A stretch of 5,096 bases of DNA from the NCBI GenBank assembly GCA_030609765.1, contig JAUWTE010000272.1, forward strand, positions 1-5,096, in the 5' to 3' direction. The notes beneath the pieces are model-generated. The model saw only the letters and a list, made by a program, of their open reading frames with translations. It had not been told where the DNA came from and did no database searches. Of this stretch, positions 1-5,096 are shown piece by piece. The position numbers were made by a program, and so were the translations under genes. How positions within the stretch are numbered: the stretch's first letter is position 1; each line of letters begins with the position of its first letter. Origin of the DNA: Acidobacteriota bacterium (GTDB lineage: Bacteria > Acidobacteriota > UBA890).

Positions 1-16
1 AGACTAGGCTGTTGCC

Positions 17-280
17 GTGCAGGGCGTGGCGCACGAGGATTCCGACTTCACGGGCGGCACTGACCGCCTACGGTACACGGTGAACGTCGGCGATCACGCT
101 GGCCCGGTCACCGTGGAGGTCGAGCTCCTCTACCAGAGCATCGGCTACAGGTGGGCGCAGAACGTCGGTCGGCACGGCACCGCGGAGAGCGATCGCTTCC
201 TGGGGTACTACGAGGCGACAGCCGCAAGCTCGGTGGTCAAGGTGGCAGGCGCTCGCGCCGAAACCGGCGGATCGGACTAG
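17..280 (+). CDS. Short unrecognised protein, probably the surviving 3' end of a larger or disrupted gene
   Basis: The reading frame is 87 residues from a GTG at 17, with strong G/C bias at third codon positions, so it looks truly coding. The sequence has alternating beta-strand character (LRYTVNV, PVTVEVELLYQ) followed by an IGYRWAQN stretch and a FLGYYEATAASSVVKVA helix. From memory, this pattern resembles the extreme C-terminus of large periplasmic proteins, some of them multihaem cytochrome-like. No CxxCH haem motif, signal peptide or membrane segment is present here. An in-frame TAG at 5-7 closes the frame just upstream, and no good Shine-Dalgarno sequence precedes the GTG (only a weak AGG at 6-8). 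I infer that the start is artificial and that the parent gene was broken by a nonsense or frameshift change near or before the window edge, though an independent small protein is possible. It converges on the operon ending at 415. Confidence 0.45.
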   Translation: MQGVAHEDSDFTGGTDRLRYTVNVGDHAGPVTVEVELLYQSIGYRWAQNVGRHGTAESDRFLGYYEATAASSVVKVAGARAETGGSD

Positions 281-414
281 CGCCGGGGTCCGCCGCCTGG
301 CCGCATGCCACCCATCCCCATCCCCATCCCCGGTCCACGCCGACTGCCCAGCATGTCCCAGGGGGCAATATCTTCCTGGTAAACGAGGTCGGGATGATCG
401 GGGTCGACGAACCG
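281..414. other. Convergent intergenic region without a clear intrinsic terminator
   Basis: This gap separates the stop of the left gene from the stop of the minus-strand permease fusion. Two weak, mutually exclusive GC hairpins overlap the left gene's stop: 264-269 with 281-286 (CCGGCG/CGCCGG) and 265-271 with 289-295 (CGGCGGA/TCCGCCG). Neither is followed by a T-run. A further 5-bp pairing (TGCCC 345-349 with GGGCA 363-367) is equally unconvincing. The only strong structure is the G-run repeat at 311-331. Transcript ends here are probably Rho-dependent or structure-assisted, which is inference. Confidence 0.5.
311..331 (-). repeat. Short tandem repeat forming a four-run G-quadruplex motif on the minus strand
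   Basis: The plus strand carries tandem CCCCAT units. Read on the minus strand this is GGGG-AT-GGGG-AT-GGGG-AT-GGG: four G-runs of three to four bases separated by uniform two-base loops, which satisfies the usual quadruplex pattern with very short loops. It lies about 84 nt downstream of the permease-fusion stop, so it would be in the 3' untranslated part of the ABC operon mRNA. On the other strand it would be the C-rich 3' region of transcripts from the left gene. A role in transcript ending or 3'-end protection is inference. Confidence 0.6.
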
Positions 415-3400
415 TCAGCGGACGGCGTCCGCGTAGAGGCGACCGTCGGCCTGATCGGAAAGCTCCACGACGGCTTCCTCGCCCTCCTTGAAGTCGAACC
501 GTCCCAGCAGGTTCCAGCCACCGCGCAATTCCGAGGTGTCGAGGGTGAGCGTTGCCTCCTCGCCGGCGTGAAATACCGTGAGCTCGAAGGAGGAGGCCAG
601 CCCCCAGACTCCGATGCGCCGTCCTCCCCGGGATGAAGGGAGGAAGTAGAAGGCGACGTCATACTCGCCTGAGCGTGGGATCGTGGTGCTCCAGATAGCG
701 GGCTGAGCGCCGTCGCCCGCGCTCTTGTATCGGTAGTTGGTGTTGTAGCGACCGAATGCAAACTGGGAATCGGACACCCTCCAGTTGTCGCCCTGGAGGC
801 CGGGGCGCAGATATCGTTGCACCCGGCGGATGGGCATCGAGAATCCCTCATCCTCGTTGTCGACGATGATCTCGATGTAGGGTATCTCCTCCTCGGTCAC
901 AAGCCGCACGTACGACTCGGCCGGCCCGGGTTCGACCTCCTCGGGAATTCGTAGCGGTGCGATCAGAGGCCGGCGATTCTTGGCGAAGAAGGGCTCGATA
1001 CTGACGCGATTGGGACGATCGGTGATGGTCAGGGCCACCTCGACCTCTTGGCCGCCCTCGATCTGGACATTCTTGGTGACCTGGTCTCGGAAGCTGGCGA
1101 CCTCGACTTGCACGAACCCGAGCCCCGGCTCGCCATTGCGGATACGTACCTTCACCTCATGGACAACGGCGCCCCAGCCGTCGTCGACCTTGCGGGCGCT
1201 GGCGCGGGTGAGGGTATAGCCGGGCACATGGGTCGAGTAGAGCCATTCGCGGACGAGCCGGTCGAGTGCCTCGACATCGAACTCATCGTCCCTCTCGGAC
1301 GGGGTCGCACGCCTATCACCGAAAGCTCCCGGGCCTCCTGCACGAGCCGCCTCCCCTGCCCGCGTGCCGCCAGGCCTTCGAGCCGGGTCGGGCTCGCTCG
1401 TTTTCTCCGGCACCAGGGCCTTCTCGAAGTCATCGAAGGAGACCCCCTCGTATCGCGAATCCTCTCCGAACTCTTCCATGGCATTCACGAAGGCGTCCGT
1501 TCCGACCATCGCGCTCATCATGCGGAAGAGGGTTAGCCCTTTCGTGTCGAGGATCGCGCGATACATGGCGGGGTCGTCATCGGGGTCCATGGTGGCGAAG
1601 GACTCTTCCTGCATGGAGGCGAGCACATCCTCCCACTCCGTTCCGCTTCCCACGGCGCTGCGCTGGTCGGCTGTTGCGGCAGCCAGGAGACTGTCGTCTG
1701 AGCCTGAGCCCTGCATGCGTTGCGCGGCATTACGTCCGCGGAATCCGCCGCGGCCGCCGCCCCTCTGCAGCAGCATCGAACGCAGCTCACTGCCGATGTC
1801 CTCCTGCATATACACGGGCATGCCGCGCTCGAGGAGCGAGGCGTTCTGCCCCATGAAGCCACGATCGAACGACCAGAGTTGCACGAGAGGGCTGCGATAT
1901 AGCTGCGCACTGCCGCTCCCCGTGCTCAGGAAGATGCGGAACACCTGTGACATGAGCAGGCTGCGCTTGGTATCGACCGGGTCGAACTCGCCTCGCGATC
2001 GGCTCCGGCGGCGGTTCAGATCCCTCTCGAACTCCTGTGACGTGAATACATCCTCTTCCACCATGAGGATGCCGGGCTGGGTGAGCCCTCCGACTTCGCG
2101 CCAGCCTTCGTAGTACCACTGCACGAGGAAAGGCACCTCGAGCAGGCTCAGTCGGGGGTAGGGGTAGGGAAGCCCGGTCTCCCGCTCCATCGCTCCCAGG
2201 AGTTGCTCGATGTCCTCCAGGATCTTCTCGCTCGCGTCGGCGAAGAAATCCACCTGGTGACGATGCTCCGGATAGAAATAGAGAGCCAAATCTATGTTCT
2301 GGATCGTGGTCGTCAAGACGTCGTAGATGCCGGCGTTGAGGGACAGGAATGGAACGGCTCGCTCGACCTTCCAAACGCTGGTGGTGCGATCGTCGCCAGC
2401 GGGGTCGGCACCGGAGCCGGCCTCATCTACCGGTTTCCCCTGGGTGAGACTCGTGATGCCGGCGGGCGCAGTGATGCGGATATCAGCGGTGAAGAACGAG
2501 GAGAGGGGGGCTTCGCTGTGCCCATAGTCGACCCCGGGAGTCGGGTACCAGCGGCTGCGTGGCGGCAGGAAGACCGATCTGGGCCGGATCCATGCGGTGA
2601 GCTCGCCCTTGCGGGGGCCCTCGTCGACCTTCGACAGCCTCGGAGCCGTGCGGATCAGGTCGAACCCGTCGCGGTCGATAGTGCCGCCGTACCTCATCGT
2701 GAGCGTCATTTGGGCGTCAGTCGGCAGTGGGCGAGCCGGAGCTACCCTTACAACCGAGCCATCGCGCTCATACTCGAGGGGCTCACCATTCGTTTCATGC
2801 ACAGACTCCAAGACGAGGCCGGGGTTTAGGGTAAAGATCAAAGTGCCGAGTGGCTCCTCGTAGGGGTTGGTCAACTGTACCGTTGCGGTCGCGGCCAGCG
2901 GGACTCCTCGCGGCAGGAGATCGACCTCCAGGTCGTAGTGGGTGACATCGGGGAACGGCAGGTCGGCATGCGCAACCTGCCGGGCCAGGAGGTATTCTCG
3001 ATAGGTCAGGCTCGTGGCGTCCTGATGCTGCATCCACCCATAGAGGCCGACCGCCGCAAGTGCCCCCGCGACCACGGCACCCCAGCTCGCGAGCCGCCAG
3101 AATCCCGACTGCGGCAAGCGAGGATAGCGCGCGACGGACAATCCGAGCAGGGCAACCGCCAGGGCGATATAGAAGAGGCGTAGCTCGATGACTCGTGTGA
3201 GGTCACCGAATCCGAGCATGTCGGAGTAGAAGATGGGAGCGAAGAAGGCGCCGAAATCGAAGATCCCACCGTAGCGATCTCCGAGGAAGAAGATCACACC
3301 GATGATGTAGGCGATCACCACCAATGCCACCGCAGCGCGGTTCCGCAGCAATGAGCCCAGGAAGAAAGTCAGCGCCGCCATGTAGATCAGCGCCGGCAGG

Positions 3401-3867
3401 GTCATGATGAAGAAGTAGCCGAGGTAGGGCTCGAGGCGGAATGGCGTTCCCATGACGCTGAGCTTGGCGCCTTGGATGGCCATCGTGATCAGCATCACCA
3501 CCAGGCTCAGGCTGGTGAGCGCCTGCAGGACACCGAAGTACTTGCCGACCACGAGCTCGGTGGTCGACAGGGGCCGCACCGCCCCTACTTCGTAGACGTG
3601 AGCTCGCTCATCGGCGGCCCGGACGTCGCCTGCGAGGAAGGCGACGACGACCGCCTGCAGGTAGCTGTATGCATAGAACGGAATGATGGCACCGAGGCCG
3701 AACAATGTGCTGGATTGGAGCCCGCGTGCCTCCAGAATGCCGAGAACAACGCCCATGAAGATCGGCAGTGAAATCCCAGCGATGCCGACCACGCGAAATC
3801 GTGTCGTGCGCATGAGCATGATGCGCTCGTAGCGTGCTACCCCCAAGATGTTGCGCAGGGCACTCAT
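415..3867 (-). CDS. ABC-2 permease fused to an M1-aminopeptidase-like region lacking the zinc motif, plus a golvesin-like C-terminal module
   Basis: This 1150-residue protein is the membrane component of the ABC transporter. About seven hydrophobic segments lie at residues 25-46, 56-80, 106-132, 147-172, 176-196, 229-246 and 259-279. The first six fit an ABC-2 (NatB-like) permease, and the seventh would place the rest outside the inner membrane. Residues 308-395 look like the M1 N-terminal beta domain. Residues 425-445 (RPRSVFLPPRSRWYPTPG), 502-516 and 526-607 (through LPYPYPRLSLLEVP) also follow M1 patterns, as does the helical stretch 763-817. No HExxH occurs anywhere: the only HE pairs, at 357 and 903, lack a second histidine. 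Catalysis is therefore unlikely. Residues 702-712 are RGG-rich and 820-860 look disordered. About 865-970 is a beta-rich domain, and 996-1150, ending in YADAVR, resembles the golvesin C-terminal-like module. ABC-2/M1 fusions are known in bacteria. The start ATG overlaps the ATPase stop (ATGA), implying translational coupling. The substrate cannot be told. Confidence 0.85.
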   Translation of the reverse strand: MSALRNILGVARYERIMLMRTTRFRVVGIAGISLPIFMGVVLGILEARGLQSSTLFGLGAIIPFYAYSYLQAVVVAFLAGDVRAADERAHVYEVGAVRPLSTTELVVGKYFGVLQALTSLSLVVMLITMAIQGAKLSVMGTPFRLEPYLGYFFIMTLPALIYMAALTFFLGSLLRNRAAVALVVIAYIIGVIFFLGDRYGGIFDFGAFFAPIFYSDMLGFGDLTRVIELRLFYIALAVALLGLSVARYPRLPQSGFWRLASWGAVVAGALAAVGLYGWMQHQDATSLTYREYLLARQVAHADLPFPDVTHYDLEVDLLPRGVPLAATATVQLTNPYEEPLGTLIFTLNPGLVLESVHETNGEPLEYERDGSVVRVAPARPLPTDAQMTLTMRYGGTIDRDGFDLIRTAPRLSKVDEGPRKGELTAWIRPRSVFLPPRSRWYPTPGVDYGHSEAPLSSFFTADIRITAPAGITSLTQGKPVDEAGSGADPAGDDRTTSVWKVERAVPFLSLNAGIYDVLTTTIQNIDLALYFYPEHRHQVDFFADASEKILEDIEQLLGAMERETGLPYPYPRLSLLEVPFLVQWYYEGWREVGGLTQPGILMVEEDVFTSQEFERDLNRRRSRSRGEFDPVDTKRSLLMSQVFRIFLSTGSGSAQLYRSPLVQLWSFDRGFMGQNASLLERGMPVYMQEDIGSELRSMLLQRGGGRGGFRGRNAAQRMQGSGSDDSLLAAATADQRSAVGSGTEWEDVLASMQEESFATMDPDDDPAMYRAILDTKGLTLFRMMSAMVGTDAFVNAMEEFGEDSRYEGVSFDDFEKALVPEKTSEPDPARRPGGTRAGEAARAGGPGAFGDRRATPSERDDEFDVEALDRLVREWLYSTHVPGYTLTRASARKVDDGWGAVVHEVKVRIRNGEPGLGFVQVEVASFRDQVTKNVQIEGGQEVEVALTITDRPNRVSIEPFFAKNRRPLIAPLRIPEEVEPGPAESYVRLVTEEEIPYIEIIVDNEDEGFSMPIRRVQRYLRPGLQGDNWRVSDSQFAFGRYNTNYRYKSAGDGAQPAIWSTTIPRSGEYDVAFYFLPSSRGGRRIGVWGLASSFELTVFHAGEEATLTLDTSELRGGWNLLGRFDFKEGEEAVVELSDQADGRLYADAVR

Positions 3868-4817
3868 GGGGCCAGTTCTCCTGCCGGTTGCCCCGGCTCG
3901 GCATCCGCGGCGGCGGCACTCAGCTGAGTTGTCGCCGCCGGTAGCTCTCCCGATTCCATGAAGTAGACATAGGCGTCCTCGAGATTGGGAGCTACCGGCT
4001 CGGCCCCGGACAGGGGCTCGGCGTCTCCCACCACACGCAGCAAGAGGGCGTCACCCTCGGGGGCCACCGTGACGACGTGAAACCGCTTCGAAATATCCTC
4101 GAACCCGGCGTCGTCCACGGTGATGCTCCAGGCCTTGCCCTCGGCAAGCCGTACCAGATCTTCAGGAGCACCCTGGAAACGCAGCCTGCCGCGATCGATC
4201 AGCGCGATTGCCTCGCAGGTGCTCGAGATATCGCCAACAATATGTGTCGAGACGAGGATGGCTCGATCACGGCCCATGCGCCCCAGCAGGCTCCGGAAGC
4301 GAATGCGCTCCTCCGGGTCGAGGCCGGTCGTCGGCTCATCGACGAGGAGGAACTCCGGATCGCCCAGGAGCGCCTGGGCGATGCCGAGACGCCGCATCAT
4401 GCCGCCCGAAAATGTCCCGGTGCGCTGCTGTCGGACGTCGGCCAGCCCAACGTCCTCGAGGGCCTTCTTGACGCGCTCCTTGCGATCGCGGCGGGCGTGT
4501 ATGCCACCCAGGCGAGCCATGTAGTCGAGAAACTCCCCTGCCGTGAGTTGCGGGTAGGCGCCGAAGTGTTGTGGCAGGTAGCCGAGCCGCTGGCGCACCT
4601 CGGCGCGGTGCTTCTGCAGGTCCCAGCCATCAATAGTGACCTGGCCCGTGGTCGGAGCTAGCTGTGTCGACAGCACCCGGATGAGTGTGGTTTTCCCCGC
4701 ACCATTCGGGCCCAAAAGGCCGAAGGTGCCGTGGCCAATCTCCAGGCTGATCTCGTCGATCGCGGGAGGCGCGCCACGAGTGTAGATTTTGCTGAGCCCG
4801 GATATCGTGATATGCAT
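3864..4817 (-). CDS. ABC-2-type transporter ATP-binding protein (NatA/CcmA-like)
   Basis: This is the cytoplasmic nucleotide-binding subunit, 317 residues from the ATG at 4817. All ATPase motifs are intact: Walker A GPNGAGKTT (36-44), Q-loop Q83, signature FSGGM (136-140, F replacing the common L), Walker B LLVDEP with D160 and E161, D-loop GLDP (165-168) and switch H192. The MMRRLGIAQALLGDP stretch after the signature and the LVSTHIV switch region are typical of the NatA/CcmA group that pairs with ABC-2 permeases. Residues 228-290 form the usual C-terminal appendage ending in NLEDAYVYFM, followed by an Ala/Pro/Glu-rich tail (293-317) of low complexity. I chose ATG 4817 because MHITISGLSKIYT is a canonical beginning for the fold; the frame stays open to a TTG at 4868, which would add 17 unsupported residues. 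It is first in the operon and overlaps the permease fusion by four bases. The substrate is unknown. Confidence 0.93.
   Translation of the reverse strand: MHITISGLSKIYTRGAPPAIDEISLEIGHGTFGLLGPNGAGKTTLIRVLSTQLAPTTGQVTIDGWDLQKHRAEVRQRLGYLPQHFGAYPQLTAGEFLDYMARLGGIHARRDRKERVKKALEDVGLADVRQQRTGTFSGGMMRRLGIAQALLGDPEFLLVDEPTTGLDPEERIRFRSLLGRMGRDRAILVSTHIVGDISSTCEAIALIDRGRLRFQGAPEDLVRLAEGKAWSITVDDAGFEDISKRFHVVTVAPEGDALLLRVVGDAEPLSGAEPVAPNLEDAYVYFMESGELPAATTQLSAAAADAEPGQPAGELAP
3878..3882 (-). promoter_or_regulatory. Ribosome binding site of the permease fusion, inside the ATPase gene
   Basis: AGGAG on the minus strand lies 10 nt before the ATG at 3867, within the last codons of the ATPase gene. With the four-base ATGA overlap it supports both the chosen start and coupled translation of the two proteins. 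Confidence 0.6.
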
Positions 4818-4819
4818 GG

Positions 4820-4826
4820 CCTCTTC
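4820..4826 (-). promoter_or_regulatory. Weak ribosome binding site of the ATPase gene
   Basis: GAAGAGG on the minus strand sits immediately before the ATG at 4817. Taking GAAG as the core gives a 5-nt spacing; taking AGAGG leaves only 2 nt. It favours ATG 4817 over the TTG at 4868, which has no purine-rich element at a proper distance. Confidence 0.4.
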
Positions 4827-4845
4827 ACGATGCTGCGCCACGGCT

Positions 4846-4875
4846 GCGCGGGTCAAGCACGGGTGCAAACCGCGC
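4846..4875 (-). promoter_or_regulatory. Possible GC-rich hairpin in the 5' leader of the ABC operon
   Basis: GCGCGG (4846-4851) pairs with CCGCGC (4870-4875), and inside it GCA (4857-4859) can pair with TGC (4864-4866) around a CGGG loop. In the minus-strand mRNA this would fold about 20 nt ahead of the ribosome binding site. No U-run follows, so it is not a standard attenuator. In GC-rich DNA such a pairing can arise by chance. Confidence 0.25.
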
Positions 4876-4897
4876 CCCGATCATTACAATTCTTTAC

Positions 4898-4923
4898 AAC
4901 GTATGAACCTGACACTGGGTTGC
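4898..4923 (-). promoter_or_regulatory. Candidate ECF-type promoter for the ABC operon
   Basis: The minus strand reads GCAAC (4923-4919), a 17-bp spacer, then CGTT (4901-4898). This is one mismatch from the GGAAC-N16/17-CGTT pattern known for some ECF sigma factors such as EcfG. The start of transcription would fall near 4890, giving a leader of roughly 70 nt. An alternative housekeeping -10 (TGTAAT, 4888-4883) has no good -35. This is a pattern match only. Confidence 0.3.
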
Positions 4924-4930
4924 ATGCGTT
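4904..4930 (+). promoter_or_regulatory. Candidate ECF-type promoter for the lipoprotein gene
   Basis: The plus strand reads TGAAC (4904-4908), an 18-bp spacer, then CGTT (4927-4930), the mirror image of the minus-strand candidate. The spacer is one base longer than the usual ECF range, which weakens it. A start near 4938 would leave a leader of about 85 nt. Confidence 0.22.
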
Positions 4931-4961
4931 GTAAAGAGAGATAGACCCTAAAGGCCAAAGG

Positions 4962-5005
4962 GCGCGTCCTGTATCGTCGACGTTCAGAGTGTCGACAGCG
5001 CGTCC
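4962..5005. repeat. Direct repeats GCGCGTCC flanking two GTCGAC palindromes
   Basis: GCGCGTCC occurs at 4962-4969 and 4998-5005. Between them GTCGAC occurs at 4976-4981 and 4991-4996, the second embedded in the palindrome TGTCGACA (4990-4997). The block lies in the leader of the lipoprotein gene, ending 17 bp before its ATG. It could be a second regulator site, but units this short in GC-rich sequence are weak evidence. Confidence 0.35.
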
Positions 5006-5012
5006 ATCGAAC

Positions 5013-5017
5013 GGGGA
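5013..5017 (+). promoter_or_regulatory. Ribosome binding site of the lipoprotein gene
   Basis: GGGGA lies 5 nt before the ATG at 5023. It supports this start, and no ATG, GTG or TTG occurs in the same frame between the upstream TAG at 4942 and this ATG. Confidence 0.5.
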
Positions 5018-5022
5018 CTTGC

Positions 5023-5096
5023 ATGAGAATCGATGCTTGCGGAACTAAGCTCCTGATCTTGCTGCTCGCGGTTGCGATCGTTGCCTGTGAGAACGC
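5023..5096 (+). CDS. N-terminus of a predicted lipoprotein (cut by the window edge)
   Basis: Only 24 codons are visible. They encode a textbook lipoprotein signal peptide: a short basic n-region (MRIDACGTK, with R2 and K9), a hydrophobic core at residues 10-21, and the lipobox IVAC with Cys22 as the predicted lipidated residue, followed by Glu23-Asn24. Residue 23 is Glu rather than Asp, so an inner-membrane retention signal of the enterobacterial type is not indicated; sorting rules outside that group differ. The mature domain is outside the window, so no function can be given. The gene is divergent from the ABC operon and shares its intergenic region, which allows but does not prove co-regulation. 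Confidence 0.75.
   Translation, partial: MRIDACGTKLLILLLAVAIVACEN

Larger units (their letters stand above)
4891..4937. promoter_or_regulatory. Long dyad-symmetric element in the divergent intergenic region, likely operator or shared promoter
   Basis: TCTTTACAACG (4891-4901) and CGTTGTAAAGA (4927-4937) are perfect 11-bp inverted arms. The symmetry continues inward: T4902/G4926 as a wobble, ATG 4903-4905 with CAT 4923-4925, a single bulged G at 4922, then AACC 4906-4909 with GGTT 4918-4921, leaving an 8-base centre (4910-4917). The arms are AT-richer than the surroundings. It lies 73 bp upstream of the ATPase ATG and 85 bp upstream of the lipoprotein ATG, so one site could control both directions. 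No T-run makes it a standard terminator. Confidence 0.7.

Noticed and set aside
264..295. Hairpins overlapping the stop of the left gene as an intrinsic terminator
   Set aside because: Stems are 6-7 bp with loops of 11 and 17 bases, they compete with each other, and no T-run follows.
151..636. Open frame on the plus strand with an HPHPHP stretch
   Set aside because: It is produced by the CCCCAT repeat and by antisense of the fusion gene's 3' end; it overlaps two better-supported frames and resembles no protein.
1130..1165. Possible HExxH at HEVKVR (residue 903)
   Set aside because: The fifth position is valine, not histidine, and the segment is part of a C-terminal beta-rich domain.
1048..1536. 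Plus-strand open frames antisense to the fusion gene, with others at 1364-2113 and 2203-2829
   Set aside because: Long antisense frames are expected in GC-rich coding DNA. The minus-strand protein is continuous and recognisable throughout, and these frames show no domain pattern.
2760..2810. Possible HExxH at the HETNGE segment (residue 357) of the fusion protein
   Set aside because: There is no second histidine at the required spacing, and the segment lies in the N-terminal beta domain, not at the catalytic position.
4818..4868. N-terminal extension of the ATPase from a TTG at 4868
   Set aside because: The added 17 residues do not fit the start of the ABC fold, TTG is a rare start, and no ribosome site precedes it; the ATG at 4817 is better.
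4891..4937. The dyad as an intrinsic bidirectional terminator
   Set aside because: It lies between divergent gene starts, where nothing needs terminating, and no uninterrupted T-run flanks either arm.

Overview
The window is GC-rich, with strong G/C preference at third codon positions, and reads as a chromosomal segment from an uncultured or environmental Gram-negative bacterium. The fused transporter/peptidase-like architecture and the lipoprotein signal point towards an Acidobacteriota- or Gemmatimonadota-like lineage, but nothing here fixes the phylum. There are no rRNA or tRNA genes, insertion sequences or CRISPR arrays that I can see.

Layout. Positions 17-280 (+) hold a short coding stretch that looks like the C-terminal tail of a larger protein; an in-frame TAG sits just upstream at 5-7. 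It converges on a two-gene minus-strand operon across a 134-bp gap with no clear intrinsic terminator but with a perfect four-run G-quadruplex motif (311-331, G-rich on the minus strand). The operon, in transcription order, is an ABC-2-type ATPase (4817 to 3864) followed with an ATGA overlap by a 1150-residue fusion protein (3867 to 415). The fusion has seven apparent membrane segments of an ABC-2 permease, then an M1-aminopeptidase-like extracytoplasmic region with no HExxH zinc motif anywhere, then a C-terminal beta-sandwich resembling the golvesin C-terminal-like module. A 205-bp divergent intergenic region follows, and a lipoprotein gene (from 5023, +) runs off the window edge.

How the parts work together. 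The ATPase and the permease fusion very probably form one transporter, with a dimer of the single-permease fusion as the likely membrane part. The large C-terminal region is predicted to lie outside the inner membrane, where the degenerate peptidase fold and the terminal module could bind a substrate or an envelope component; the substrate is unknown. The divergent region contains a striking dyad (11-bp perfect arms at 4891-4901 and 4927-4937, extended by inner pairing). It presents the same AAC...CGTT bipartite element on both strands, as expected for overlapping divergent promoters of the ECF-sigma type or a symmetric operator shared by the operon and the lipoprotein gene. This dyad and the zinc-less peptidase fusion are the two features most worth following up.
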